Assembly (NCBI RefSeq): GCF_000835495.1
Contig: NW_015622546.1
Coordinates: forward strand, 560,883 to 624,882
Source: Cladophialophora immunda
Lineage: Eukaryota; Ascomycota; Eurotiomycetes; Chaetothyriales; Herpotrichiellaceae
Length of the DNA stretch: 64,000 nt
Direction of reading: 5' to 3'
Below, in pieces: positions 21,290-32,213 of the stretch (position 1 is its first letter; every line of letters begins with the position of its first letter). Below the pieces are notes generated by a model, which saw nothing but the letters and a program-made list of their open reading frames with translations, searched no databases and was not told the origin of the DNA. A program made the position numbers and the translations under genes.

Positions 21290-24021
21290 ATGGTCAAGGC
21301 TGATGTCAAGCGGGACTACTATGCGGACTTGGAGCTCCCCCCTACCGCTGATGCAGAAGAGATCAAAAAGCAGTTCAGACTTCTAGGTAAGAGACAGAGC
21401 GGCGCGAATACCTGAACTGGACTCACAGCGCAACAGCGAAACAATATCATCCGGACCGAAACCCCGGTCATGAAGTCGAGGTCGTCCCCAAGTTCCAAGC
21501 TGTCCAAGCCGCCCATGAAATTCTGAGCGACCCTGTAGAGAAGGCCAGATATGACGCTGGTCGGGCGAAATTGGCTGCTAAGACCGCCGCCACTGCTTCA
21601 ACAGCATATGCCTCCGATCCCTACGGTTTTCCAAGACCAAATACTGCCAAAGCGACTCCTACAGCAAAACAACAATTCCCCTTTCCTCCACCTCCTAAGT
21701 CGGCACAAAGTCGTGCGCCGTTTGGTGCGGCAAATCAGAAGCAACAGGCTTCTTCTGGTGCCGACAAATTTAATGCATTCACTCGAGGTGTACCACAATC
21801 ATGGGATCGATCGAAATTCGACGAGGCTCGGGCAGAGGCCGCAAGAGTTTTCCCTACCATGAGACCTACATCTTCCGCTCAACAAATGCCTCCGCGGTCG
21901 ACACCCAGGCAGGCCCCTACTGCTCCCAAACCCCCTTCCAGCTCAGAAATGCCATACGTCCCGAACATACCGCCCACGGGTTTCCCGGGTTTATCTAGGA
22001 CGGCAAGTTCGAGGAAATCAGACTACCACGGGGCAGATGCGTCGCAATTTCCCCGTTCGGCCTTCTCTTACGTTCAAGGAACGCGTGGACAACCGGCACC
22101 GAATCCACATATCCATATCCCAGACAATCAGTCTATGCGATCGCCTCCCGTTTCGAGAGCTAGGCCTGCGGTCAGCCCTCTACGGCATGCCCGCTCTTCC
22201 GATTACGACATGAGGAACGATCTTGGAGGTCGTCCGCCGTCAAGATATGCTGGAGCTGGCGGGGAACGAACAGACATTAACGGAGACGGCCTACACCGTT
22301 CGTCCAGCGTCCGTAATTCACCGATCGATGATCGAGGACCTTTTGGCAGGCCCTCAACTCGCTACGAGAGTATTCCACGTCATCGGAGTGCTAGTCCCGG
22401 GATGCGGAAAGCAGGAATACATGCAGATTTCTCCGAGACTTCGTCTAGTGAGGAAGAACCGCTGCATATGAATTCCAGACCGAAGGCTGTCCCTCGGAGC
22501 CGACCACAAGCCAGAACAGGACCCAGTTTCGATGCAGAGAACAACCCGGGTTTGACGGGCCAATTCCCCAGTACTAACTATACCAGAATCGTCGATGACA
22601 GCCGTTACCAGTATCCTCCGCCCGAAGCGAAAGAACCTACGCGCAAACCCTTCCCAAGCATGGCGTCCCCAGATGTCGAGGCACCGAAGCCTAATGTGTT
22701 TCGTGATGACGGAGGAGGTTTGGACAAACCCAAGTATGCTCCCTTTTTCTTGGATTCCCGCACATGGTCCCGAGGAAATAGACGTGATGGCCCTACTCAG
22801 AGAGGATATTCCTTCAACGGCTTTCCGTCGTGGGCAGTTCCTTCGAGTGTTTTTCCGCAGACCACACCTCCCCGGTCTCATAGACAGAACGGTGACACCC
22901 TCAAGGCAGGAGGCGGTCTTGATTTCATTCAGTCTTGGAGCAATAACACTAACCCAACTGTCAGTAATGACTCGGTCCACCCGAAAGCCCAGACAACATT
23001 TTCGGCGGCGGATTGGCACGACAAAGTGACAGCAGAAGACATCTTCCGCCCGGATGAGTCTCAAACGCGCAAGTCCTCTCCTTCGAAGCTGAACCGAACC
23101 GGAAGTAAACCAACGTCACGAGGAAGAGCACAGTCACGGTCGGCAGATCAAGAACCACCCTCTGCGTCCGAGGTTCCTAACGGTCATGGAGGAGACAAGT
23201 CAACGGCATTCCAACCAGGAAAGTTGGCTGATGACTGGGCTGCCAGAGCTTCCGCGAGACCAACTCCTCGCAATCCGAGAGCAAGCCCCGGATCTGACAC
23301 AACGGACGACTCTAGAGATCGCTACATCGTGGTGGAAGAAGATGCAATGGATGTCGACACGCCTCCCACCAATAATGCTAAAGCCCCTACGTCGAATGGC
23401 ATCAAATACCCAGTCAGTACGGGACCGCCCCGTCCCGAACCGAAACGCCGGTCGACAAATGGAGGAGTGGACTTGAAGGAATTCGCCCAGCAAGCTCCAT
23501 TTGCGCCGACGTCGACCGGGCTCAAAGGTATGAAAGACGACCTCGAAACATTCCTTCCATTTGAGTCACGTGCGTCAAACGACGTCAACCTCAACCGTAC
23601 GACGTCGGCACGGATCCGGGCTTTGAATCTCCCGAAACCGCCCAAAGTCGTTATCCCGCCGGCTGAAGATCGATTGGATAAGACCAATTTTGCGCAATAC
23701 GTCGAAAATATGGAGAACTACATGCACGAGTGGAACAAGTTCAATGCGAGGATGATCGAGCATTTCCGATCCAGGCAGGATCGCGTGTGCGGCACGATGA
23801 GCCCGCACTGGATTGCGCAGCCGAGCGACGGGCCAGATGCCGATGCTTTGGATGCGGATGGCAGTGGCGACAAAAAGGCAGGATATGGCGCGTACGTGCA
23901 GTGGCTGAAAGACGACGTGCAGTGTCGGCATTGGTGGGACGAAGCAAACGAAAGGCATTTGGAATGTTTGGAGGACCTGGGAAGAACCAGGCAGGTGGCG
24001 AAGCGAAAGTTGCGGCCTTGA
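21290..24021 (+). CDS. Large J-domain (DnaJ/HSP40) protein with disordered middle
   Basis: Two exons (21290-21386, 21437-24021) give 893 residues. An N-terminal J-domain covers about residues 8-75: DYYADLELPPTADAEEIKKQF, the catalytic HPD at 37-39 in KQYHPDRNPG, then AHEILSDPVEKARYD. About 550 residues of Pro/Ser/Arg-rich, probably disordered sequence follow. The last 200 residues turn ordered and charged (FLPFESRA, LPKPPKV, YVENMENYMHEWNKFNARM, WWDEANERHLECLEDLG). It would stimulate an Hsp70 ATPase through HPD; the client is unknown. No zinc-finger region or membrane segment, so it is a class III J-protein. The HPD is encoded just after the intron. Confidence 0.88.
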
Positions 24022-24770
24022 CCAACATGGCACGGACTCATGGATTCGCTACAGGTCTTTGGAGACGGATATGGCATGAAGTTACGGCGATTGATACCGC
24101 TAATCTGATGCCGTGCGTGGCTTTTTGGAGCGAAGGAATCGGGCACAGTGCAGATAAGATACCCTTTTTGTCCCGGCTGCCCCTTTTGCTGGCGTCGGCG
24201 ATAGTGAGATGGATGAGAAAATCCTTCTGAGATAGTTTCAGGAGACTCTGGATGTTGTATGTATTAGTACCTACAATGCGTCCCTACGGCAACCTCCGAG
24301 ATGCGCAGTGCTACGGAGCAACATAAGCTTCCTCAAGCATGCCAAGCTTTACATGATTAGCCGGGCAGGGCCTTGTCAGAAGCTTATCTTATCTTAGACT
24401 AACTCTTGGGGCTAAACCACATCACCGCAGTTTGACTACGTCGCCAACCTATCGCGGCCGACAATTGGAGCACATCCTGGGTCGAAACTTCCCAGCTCAC
24501 GGCATCGGATGACAGGTTAAATGTTGGTTGCTCCAGTCAGGCCGCGCAATCCCGCTTGGGGAATGGGTCTGAAACCTGGAATGTGCCAGGAGTTTAAATT
24601 GACAGCTCAGCTTCGATTCCAGCTTCAGCTCCCTCCTCCTTCTTATCTCTCGTTCTTCTGATCGAAGTCACCTGTGCATCTCGACACTGCTCTCCTTTCC
24701 AAAGACATTCACTCATTTCCACACAGTCCGTGCAAGTCACACGCAGACTCTAGACAGACCATCCAGCATA
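24022..24770. promoter_or_regulatory. Promoter region of the CYSTM-like gene
   Basis: 0.75 kb between co-directional genes. A pyrimidine-rich stretch at about 24620-24665 precedes the start by roughly 110 bp, like many strongly expressed fungal promoters. No gene was seen. Confidence 0.35.
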
Positions 24771-25188
24771 ATGGACGCCGAAACCCAACAACAGAAAATC
24801 CAGGCTCCTCCAGCCCAGTCGGGGCCGGACAGTGCCATCTCCCAACAGCCTGTGAGTCGCCGGTTTTATCCGTCATCGAACTCGCATACCTCCCCCAATC
24901 AGCCCCGGTGTCCCATTACTACCTTAAGGACTGAACATCAAATTCCTGACCCATTTGCTGACCTCTTTCTACCCAGGCCGCACGTGAATCCATGGACGCC
25001 AGCGTTATCACCAACAAAGTGCATCTTCGAGGCGGTGGTGAGGGAGAGGACATTTGCTGTGGCTTGTACGTCTCACTGTTCCGTTTGACTACCGCGGTGA
25101 CGCCGAGTCTGGCCAGTTTGGTGCTGACAACATTTGCGACAGGTGTGCCGGGTTTTTGTGCTTCGAATGTTGCAAGGATTGCTGCTAG
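24771..25188 (+). CDS. Small cysteine-rich CYSTM-like protein (71 aa)
   Basis: Three short exons (24771-24851, 24977-25065, 25143-25188), all GT-AG and in phase, give 71 residues. The N-terminal half is Gln/Pro-rich and hydrophilic (METQQQ-like, QAPPAQSG). The C-terminus runs GGGEGEDICCGLCAGFLC and ends FECCKDCC, with eight cysteines in 18 residues around a short hydrophobic core. This matches the CYSTM (cysteine-rich transmembrane module) pattern of small eukaryotic tail-anchored stress proteins. Function is unknown in fungi beyond plasma-membrane or stress association. The 125 bp first intron is long for this locus. Coding status rests on the three consistent junctions and the cysteine tail. 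Confidence 0.8.
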
Positions 25189-25702
25189 ACGGTGACAATA
25201 CCACAGAGGCAACGGAATCCAGTCTGATGCATGAAGGACAGAGTGCTACGGAGCGATCAGCGACTGATACCCCATAGTCTATCCAGCGAGCCCGTTCTAG
25301 TGCTTCGGGCCACTTCAATCAACACATACACTTCAGACCCGTTTCCAAACTTTCTTGGGTCGACTGTGCAGTCTAGGATCACTGGAGCCAGAAGCTCTTC
25401 AGCTCCACGCCTACTTGCAAATCTTGCTGCCGCTCCCATTGCTTCCCCCTCGCCTTTGAGTGACAACCCTCTCCTCGTTCTCCCGAAGTTTCGAGTATGT
25501 CCTAGTTTCATTTAAACCTCAGAAAGAGTCTTTGCTGAGGCAGGCCCAACTTCTGGCTCGGCCCGTAACTTCGCTAACATGCTAACCTCCCTGTCCTGGC
25601 TCCGGCCCTTCGTTCCATGCAGGCGTTTTCAATCGCGCCTTCTAGTCTATACAAACAACATATTAAGGGTCCCACCGTGGACTCCCTCTGCCCAATAACT
25701 AG

Positions 25703-25740
25703 GCTGAGAAGGGTCCCCTCTTCTCGGCTGGAGTCCAGCC
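25703..25740. repeat. Two adjacent inverted repeats
   Basis: GCTGAGAAG (25703-25711) pairs with CTTCTCGGC (25720-25728) with one T-G wobble, and GGCTGGA (25726-25732) pairs perfectly with TCCAGCC (25734-25740). The two stems share three bases, so they would be alternative rather than simultaneous hairpins. Confidence 0.4.
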
Positions 25741-25758
25741 CACACGTGGATCGTTAAG
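25739..25758. repeat. Short duplicate of a HET-domain coding segment
   Basis: 20 bp that match 26295-26314 at 19 positions. The copy at 26295 encodes the HET motif SHTWIGK; here the same frame reads HTWIVK. It may be a trace of an older HET gene or a coincidence. Confidence 0.3.
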
Positions 25759-26218
25759 CCGCCTCGAGTCTTGTAAGCTTTCCCGTTCCTCTGGAATCTC
25801 TGGCTTGGTTTGGGCGAGAAAGCCAATAATCTTGGTAAGAATCCGCCATGGGTGGGTTTGTGACCCCGCCTTTTGCCAAGATGAGTAAAAACTGCTGGCG
25901 CCTCACCCAGGACCGGGATGGGGGTGATGGCGCACGGCGAAATGGAGTCATTCCTTGTTGCCCTGCAGATGGGTTGGCAATGAATGGACTGGACACACCC
26001 TCCCCTAGTCGCTTACCAAAGGGCATGCCACAAGGCAACCAAAAGTCCCAGCTTCCTGGAGCTCAGCCTCATCTTCGCGAGGGAGCCGGTGTCGCTGCAC
26101 CTCTCACCGCTCCTGTCCACCTTGTCTCGTTTTCTTCCTCCCTCGTCCAGGTGAGTCTCTTTGACAATCTTGATTTCTTAGACTATTACCCGTCAGCAGA
26201 CTTGGTAGATCATCAAAC

Positions 26219-27901
26219 ATGTACCTCCTTGACACCTCTACTCTACAGCTACATTGGTTCGACGAGCCCTCTCTCCCAGAATATGCAATTCTCTCCCACA
26301 CGTGGATCGGTAAGGGTGAGGAAGTCACATTCCAGGAGCTACAGAGCTTAAGCGATTCCCTGCAGCGCAAGAACGATAGGGCCCGACGCCGCCGTGGCAA
26401 GAACGACCGCAACCGACACATCCGCCGCAAGAAGGGGTATGACAAGATTGTCGCGTTCTGTCGTCTTGCCAAGGGAGATGGATTCCAATATGCTTGGGTT
26501 GACACTTGTTGCATCAACAAGGGAAATAGTGCTGAATTGAGTGAAGCAATCAACTCTATGTACGACTGGTACAGAGGGGCAAGGCGTTGCTGCGTCTACC
26601 TGAAAGACGTGAAACTAGAGCAAGGCCCAGAGTCTTTTCGTCGCAGCGTGTGGTTTTCTCGAGGTTGGACGTTGCAAGAGCTCATTGCGCCGGCTGTTGT
26701 TCGGTTCTATGATCAAAATTGGCGTTTCCTTGGTGATAAGATGAGCTTGTCGGCTGAAATTTCTCTAATCACAGGTATCGACCGTGAGGCTTTGGAAACT
26801 GGGAACGTTCGCAAATATTCTGTGGCACAAAAGATGTCGTGGGCAGCACGACGGCACACGACCCGAGTCGAAGACATCGCATACTGTCTGATGGGGCTAT
26901 TTGATATCAACATGCCACTCATATACGGAGAGCGAGAAAAAGCTTTCAGACGACTTCAAGAAGAGATTATCAGAAATGATGACGATCATACTATCTTTGC
27001 ATGGTCAATGGATACGAACAAAGTTTCAGGTTTACTTGCTCCATCTCCAGCTTACTTTACCGATTGTGGGCGGACAATATCAGAGCGATCTCCTAAAGGC
27101 CGTCAGCCTTTCTCTATCACCAATCGAGGACTATCAATAACACTCAAGATTACACCCTGGGCTGCGGATACGTACTTGGCGTACCTAGAATGTTCTAGGC
27201 AGCTGCCGCCTTCAAGCCCTTCGAGTCCATACATATGCATCTTCTTGCGACGCCTGACCGAAGACGACCAGTACGCCCGAGTCAACATTGACGGAAAGAG
27301 CACGATGCTGAATGCTAAAGACTGGTATTGGTCCGATAATCGTCCTCAGGTAGAGAGGCAATTGTTTGTCCGCCATCACGTGAATTTGGAAGAGGAAAGT
27401 CTGGCCCTCAGAGACCGAATTTATGGCTTCCGCGTTCCTCATGCGCTGCTGCCACCTTCCGCACCTCTCTTGTGCGCCGGGGGTCAGTGGCGTGACGGTC
27501 TTGCAATCATGCCAATAGGAGGGTGGGGTCTCGCCATGATTCTGGATGTCTTAGATGAAGGAAAGAATATAAGACGGATCGCACTAGGCTTTGACTTTGA
27601 CTTCATCCCATTTTGCCTATCAGAAGACTTTTTTCGTGATGGAAATGGCATCCAGCTTCAGCTCGACGACTATCTCGATTGGTGCAATCTGTTCACTGAT
27701 GATTTTAGGTGGTGCGAAGTGCACGAAGGAGCTAAGGTATATCGTCCAGAACATCATGACGGAATATGGGCATTAAAACACACCCGGCTCTACGGGCTAG
27801 ACGTCATACTTAAGACTTCGCTGGACAGTGGTGGCCCGATCCTGAAACTGAAGCGCAATCAGATGGATTCTCCGCTGGTTTGGGAGGTGTCGATTGAATG
27901 A
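26219..27901 (+). CDS. HET-domain (heterokaryon incompatibility) protein
   Basis: Single exon, 560 residues. The N-terminal HET domain is complete: YAILSHTW at 22-29, YAWVDTCCINKGNSAELSEAI near 90-110, YDWYRGARRCCVYL, and WFSRGWTLQELIAP near 145-160. AARRHTTRVEDIAYCLMGLF and MPLIYGEREKAFRRLQEEI then follow, as in HET-D/HET-E type proteins. The remaining 300 residues match no family I can name. HET domains trigger cell death after non-self recognition in filamentous ascomycetes and carry a TIR-like fold. The stop codon overlaps the ATG of the next gene (TGA within ATGA). An Arg/Lys-rich insertion lies at about residues 52-77, between the first and second motifs. Confidence 0.9.
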   Translation: MYLLDTSTLQLHWFDEPSLPEYAILSHTWIGKGEEVTFQELQSLSDSLQRKNDRARRRRGKNDRNRHIRRKKGYDKIVAFCRLAKGDGFQYAWVDTCCINKGNSAELSEAINSMYDWYRGARRCCVYLKDVKLEQGPESFRRSVWFSRGWTLQELIAPAVVRFYDQNWRFLGDKMSLSAEISLITGIDREALETGNVRKYSVAQKMSWAARRHTTRVEDIAYCLMGLFDINMPLIYGEREKAFRRLQEEIIRNDDDHTIFAWSMDTNKVSGLLAPSPAYFTDCGRTISERSPKGRQPFSITNRGLSITLKITPWAADTYLAYLECSRQLPPSSPSSPYICIFLRRLTEDDQYARVNIDGKSTMLNAKDWYWSDNRPQVERQLFVRHHVNLEEESLALRDRIYGFRVPHALLPPSAPLLCAGGQWRDGLAIMPIGGWGLAMILDVLDEGKNIRRIALGFDFDFIPFCLSEDFFRDGNGIQLQLDDYLDWCNLFTDDFRWCEVHEGAKVYRPEHHDGIWALKHTRLYGLDVILKTSLDSGGPILKLKRNQMDSPLVWEVSIE

Positions 27902-30900
27902 CCCAGCTGGCCCGTTTACATGCGAAACCAGTTACGGATCTCAAGGAGGGAGCAGGCTCTCCGTTCGTCATCTGGCGGGGGCCAGATGAAGCCAGGGAGA
28001 TATATCAACGAGCATTACTCGAGCGTCAGAAGGTGTTTGGATCGAAGGATGAAAATATTGAGAAACTCATCCTTGACTTTGCCAAGAACAGCGGATTATA
28101 TGTAGGCTTTCCTATCGCCCAAGATGAGCCGGAGCTCGAAGGCTCGCTTTGCACATGTTACAGTTCACATCTGTCAGTGACCGTATTGCTAGTGTCGCCA
28201 AACGCCAAATCGATTCTAGGTAATCTTGTATATCATAAGGATTAGCGCGATGACACCCCGCTTTGACTGGGAAGCCAACGGCCTCAACAGAGCTCGGTTT
28301 GAGGCCCTTACAAAACTGCTACGCTTGCGCTATCACGATCAAGTTGAACCTCCGTCTCGGTTCGATGAGCTGCAGCATGATACCATAGCCGAAGGTGATG
28401 CCGTCTTTGACGATGTCAACTCCACCATGGCATTGACGCTCACGGATTTCAATCCCGATCACCTGCGGAGGGTCTTTCTTGATAGACTGGCAGAACTAGT
28501 GGCTAACCAGAAGGGCGGTCGACACGTCGCCGCTACCATGATGGTTAATGGTCAAGACAAGGTTGATGTCTTCGTTGCTCGAAACGACAAGTTTCGTTCG
28601 AAAGACAGGGGATTTCTTGAGCGGACTGAAGCGCTGCTGCGTCTTATTGCACGTGGCGTGGGTTAGTTATGTGCCTTTTGGTCGGACTTCTCTTGAGACC
28701 CTCGAAGGGATCTACGCTGACCAAGACGCCGTGCCTCGGGGTCAAAGACGGAGGCAGCCAGCATAGTTCTACACTATGGAAAATCCTCCTTGACCACTAC
28801 GAGACGAGGATTCAAGGCTACATCGTGGACCTCAGACAGCTTCTCAAACGGTGTTTCCCAACTGAAGCCCCAAACAGCCAGTCTGAAGCCGTAGAATCTC
28901 CCATTGTGTCTCATCTTCGCAGACTGCGAGATGCCGCCTTTGCCCATTATCCTTCGGCAACGGCCAGAAACGAGATTTTGGTGACTCAGGCTCACTTTAT
29001 ATACAAGAGCTTCTCGGCCGAAGACTTTGCCGGGCTTCCTTTCTCTGGTGGACAGCACCTTAGAGACTCTCTCGGGTTCCTAGGGAGACTCCAGACCTCG
29101 TTTGGCGCCCTTGTCAAAGCCGCGGAAAGACTGCCAGGGTTCGAGAACATTAACATTTCTACTGTCCAGCTTCCGACCCATGGTAACGCTATCGCTAAAA
29201 GGGGCGAAGTAGACGTTGGAAGATGGACACTCGCCCAAGTCTTCGAGCATCTAGGACGCACCTTAAGCGACGATGAGGTGCACAGTCTGCTAGGCTTTTC
29301 GGGCAAAAAGACTCGGTGGACCAGAAACAAACTGCTCCAGGAATTCGACAGGCTGAAGTCATCGACTTGGGAGATCCACGCCGAAATGCGACTATTGTCG
29401 GCCTATACCCGGGCTGTGGCGACTAATGACGCGGTCGTCCAGTATATTGGCTGCAGTAAGGACAGCTGTTTCCTCTGCTGGCACTTTTTGGACCTATTCG
29501 CGGGCATCAGAACGAGAGGATGTCATGGGAAGCTGTACCAGCTCTGGGGGCTCCCGGATTTTGAGGGCGCAACCGCCGCGCAGATGGAACGAGTCGTGGC
29601 ATCGGCGCGAGATGTCGAAGGCTTGGTCGAGCGACAGATACTGGACCGTGATGCCCGGATCTTGAGGAAGGCGAAGGAATCAACTGTTGGCGCGTCGTCG
29701 ATCAAGACGGCCATCCCGGGCTCTGGAGAGCCGTCGATTGTCAACACGGTCCTAAGGTATCTTGAGAACCAGAGGGCCAGTCTCCTTTTCCCGATAGAAA
29801 AAGCAGAGTAGGTACTCTTGCTGATCTACGCCCCAATCATTAGTGACGCACAAACCGCTGACATCGACAGAGAGCCGCAATACGAAGAGGCGGCCGGGAG
29901 CTCCGTGGTCGACGAGCCCAACCATAATGCGATACCCATCGCCGGTCCTTGCGGAGACTCTGACTGCGACAAAACTACTACCCGACGATGTTCTCACTGT
30001 GGCGGGCCCTGGTTCTGCAGCATTAGGTGCGAGGAAATGGCAGCCTACTCCCATAAGTTTTCCTGCAATCGGCGACCTATCACCACGGCAGATCTTCTCG
30101 AGAATGATTGCTTCCGAGACTTGCTCCCGGAGGACCCCCAGGTTCGTGAAGACTATGGGTTCCAGCGCTGCAGAAACCACAGCGAAGAGACGAACCTTTT
30201 TGGGGTATACGTTGGGGTTATCAGGTACCATAGCATCTCCAGCGAAGAGTTGCATCGCTGGAGGACAGAGGGCATCCTCGTTGACAAGATCGTAGAGGTG
30301 TTCTCCAAGATACCTGAAGGCTCCCGTGGCGGCTACTACCCGTGGCTCCTTCGCAACAGGCACATCCTCGAAGGCGAACAGGGAGGAGTTACCCACGACG
30401 AGGACGACGTGGCTAAGTATATCCAAGAGCGATATGCCGAAGCGAGAGCCTATCTCGACCCAGCAGACCAGACGAAGGCGGTCGAGGATCTGACCCCTTT
30501 CGCGAAGCAATACTGCTTCTTTTTCTTGGCCTTACTCCTCGACAGTACGTACCAGGGCCCGCAGGCAGCGCACCTAGATCTCTGGTACGATTTCGGCTTC
30601 GTCGTCTGCTCCGGCGTGCACGAGGAAAGTGCGCTCTCAAACTACTACCAGTGGCTCCTGCTAGGCAACAAACCTGCAAGAGACCACTTCCGAAGTCTGC
30701 GGATGGAGCACCTCGCCCCCCCAGACTTCCCGGCGTGCAGCTTCACCGATTTTTGGAAAGCCTGGGAGGCGGGTTCGCTGATGGAGCTGTTTAGTCGGTA
30801 TGGCACCTCTCGAGGCGCCGACGGTTACAGTACCACGCTCGATGGCCGGTTTCCTGCGCTGCGAGAGTTCCTGTCGTACCCCGGCAAGAGCCCTCGGCCG

Positions 30901-31206
30901 TCGGTGTGGAGGCTGAAACACTTCCTCGCGATCGAGGATGCGAACGTTCTGACGATTGCGCCGGAGATCGGGGCTGCGGCGATGGAGTATGGGTTCTACC
31001 CGCAGCTTGATACGAGGACGAGGCTGGATCTTCGTGATTTCTATACCCGAGTCTTTTGGCGTGGGATGCTGCCCAGCGAGATGGATGAGGCGAGGAGGAA
31101 GAGAAATATGCATGAAATGGCGGACTGGTGGAGTGGCGGTGATGTTAGCGAGAGAGTTAAGCAAGTGTTGAGGGATGTGCCGGATATTTCGAACGCGGTG
31201 GAGTAA
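27898..31206 (+). CDS. OTT_1508-like deaminase domain fused to a MYND zinc finger
   Basis: Four exons (27898-28172, 28246-28657, 28762-29807, 29871-31206) join in phase to 1022 residues. Around residue 434 the sequence IHAEMRLLSAYTRA, then CSKDSCFLCWHF (about 459-470) and RTRGCHGKLYQLWGLP, fit the zinc-binding HAE...SCxxC signature of the fungal OTT_1508-like deaminase clade, related to bacterial effector deaminases. Around residues 604-643 the cysteine pattern CGDSDC, CSHCGGPWFCSIRCEE, HKFSC is a MYND finger, followed by a 380-residue region I cannot assign. Alternatively the parts belong to two genes, but the 63 bp intron between them has good splice sites and phase. The start is the weakest point: ATG 27898 overlaps the HET stop, and ATG 28250 is another candidate. 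Confidence 0.72.
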
Positions 31207-32213
31207 CCAGGACCTTGTATTTGGAACTTGGGACGATTTCTCATCCACATCCCTCTGGCCGATAAACGGCACATCAACTCGAATATATACCGAGGCAGAA
31301 TATGAAATATCGAGACTGGCGTCGTGAGGCTTCTGTGGGTGCGTGTGGTCAATGCAGAGGCACTCGCGGCTACTCGTTGCCAGCAGAGACTGTGCGTCAC
31401 TGCGTCTCTGTCTTCAAAAACCATGGCTGGCTTTTTCTACTTCTTCGACTCACTCTCGGATTCTGTCGGAGTAACACCTGACAGAACACATCGCTGCGGT
31501 CATGGTGAACTTCAGATGTGGTTCCAACAGCCCTATTTGGACCTGCAGAACCAAGGAGGAGGCCATCCCACCCTCGACAGTCGGACATGGATTTGGATGA
31601 ACAGACTGTTATTGTCGACGATGGACGCGGTCTCCGTGAGGAATGTCCGTAGGCCAAGGCGGCCTCGAGTGAAGAATCGTGTGAGAGCTTTGAACTGTCA
31701 AAACGACATCGTGTGAAGATCTTGGAAGATGAAAGATTCACAGAACAAGGCTTGGCAGGAGCTCGCAACAGTCCCAAAGGGGCTTAGGGGAAAGTAGGTG
31801 CCAAGATTTTCATTCGTCCAAAGGCCAATCAGAGACCCCTCTGGCCCCTGCTGTTGACTCCACATTACCCCGTATTCTCTGCCCCTTCAACATGCATTTA
31901 ATGTCGCATCTAGACCCTTTAACTTGTACGTACCACCACCTACTAGCTCGTCATTTCAATCCTCGTCACACGGCCAAGCGCCCGCCTGCCCGTCTGCCGA
32001 GGGGGAAACGTGATCAGGCAAGCCTAGAAACCTCAGTGGCTGGCGCTGTTTCACAAACCATGGAGTTGAAATTCAGCCTCACGCATCCCTGGTGTCTTTC
32101 AGGGGGTCGAGACAAATGACCTTAAGTCCTCCTCATCCCCCAAGTGGTGAGGCTGGGACATGAGCTCTCAGATCCAGTTTTGACAACATCTCACAGGAAT
32201 CATCTGACCCAAG
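31207..32213. other. Intergenic region between the deaminase-MYND and repeat-HET genes
   Basis: 1 kb with no supported gene. Reading frames of 126-130 codons on both strands near 31.3-31.8 kb show no domain. The last 250 bp are probably the promoter of the following gene. Confidence 0.35.

Larger units (their letters stand above)
25189..26218. other. Intergenic region upstream of the first HET gene
   Basis: 1 kb with two adjacent inverted repeats and a 19/20-match copy of a HET-coding segment (listed separately). Frames near 25.8-26.1 kb on both strands have no recognisable content. Confidence 0.4.

Noticed and set aside
22354..23064. 236-codon minus-strand frame opposite the J-protein
   Set aside because: Lies inside the disordered coding region of the J-protein and shows no domain or promoter context.
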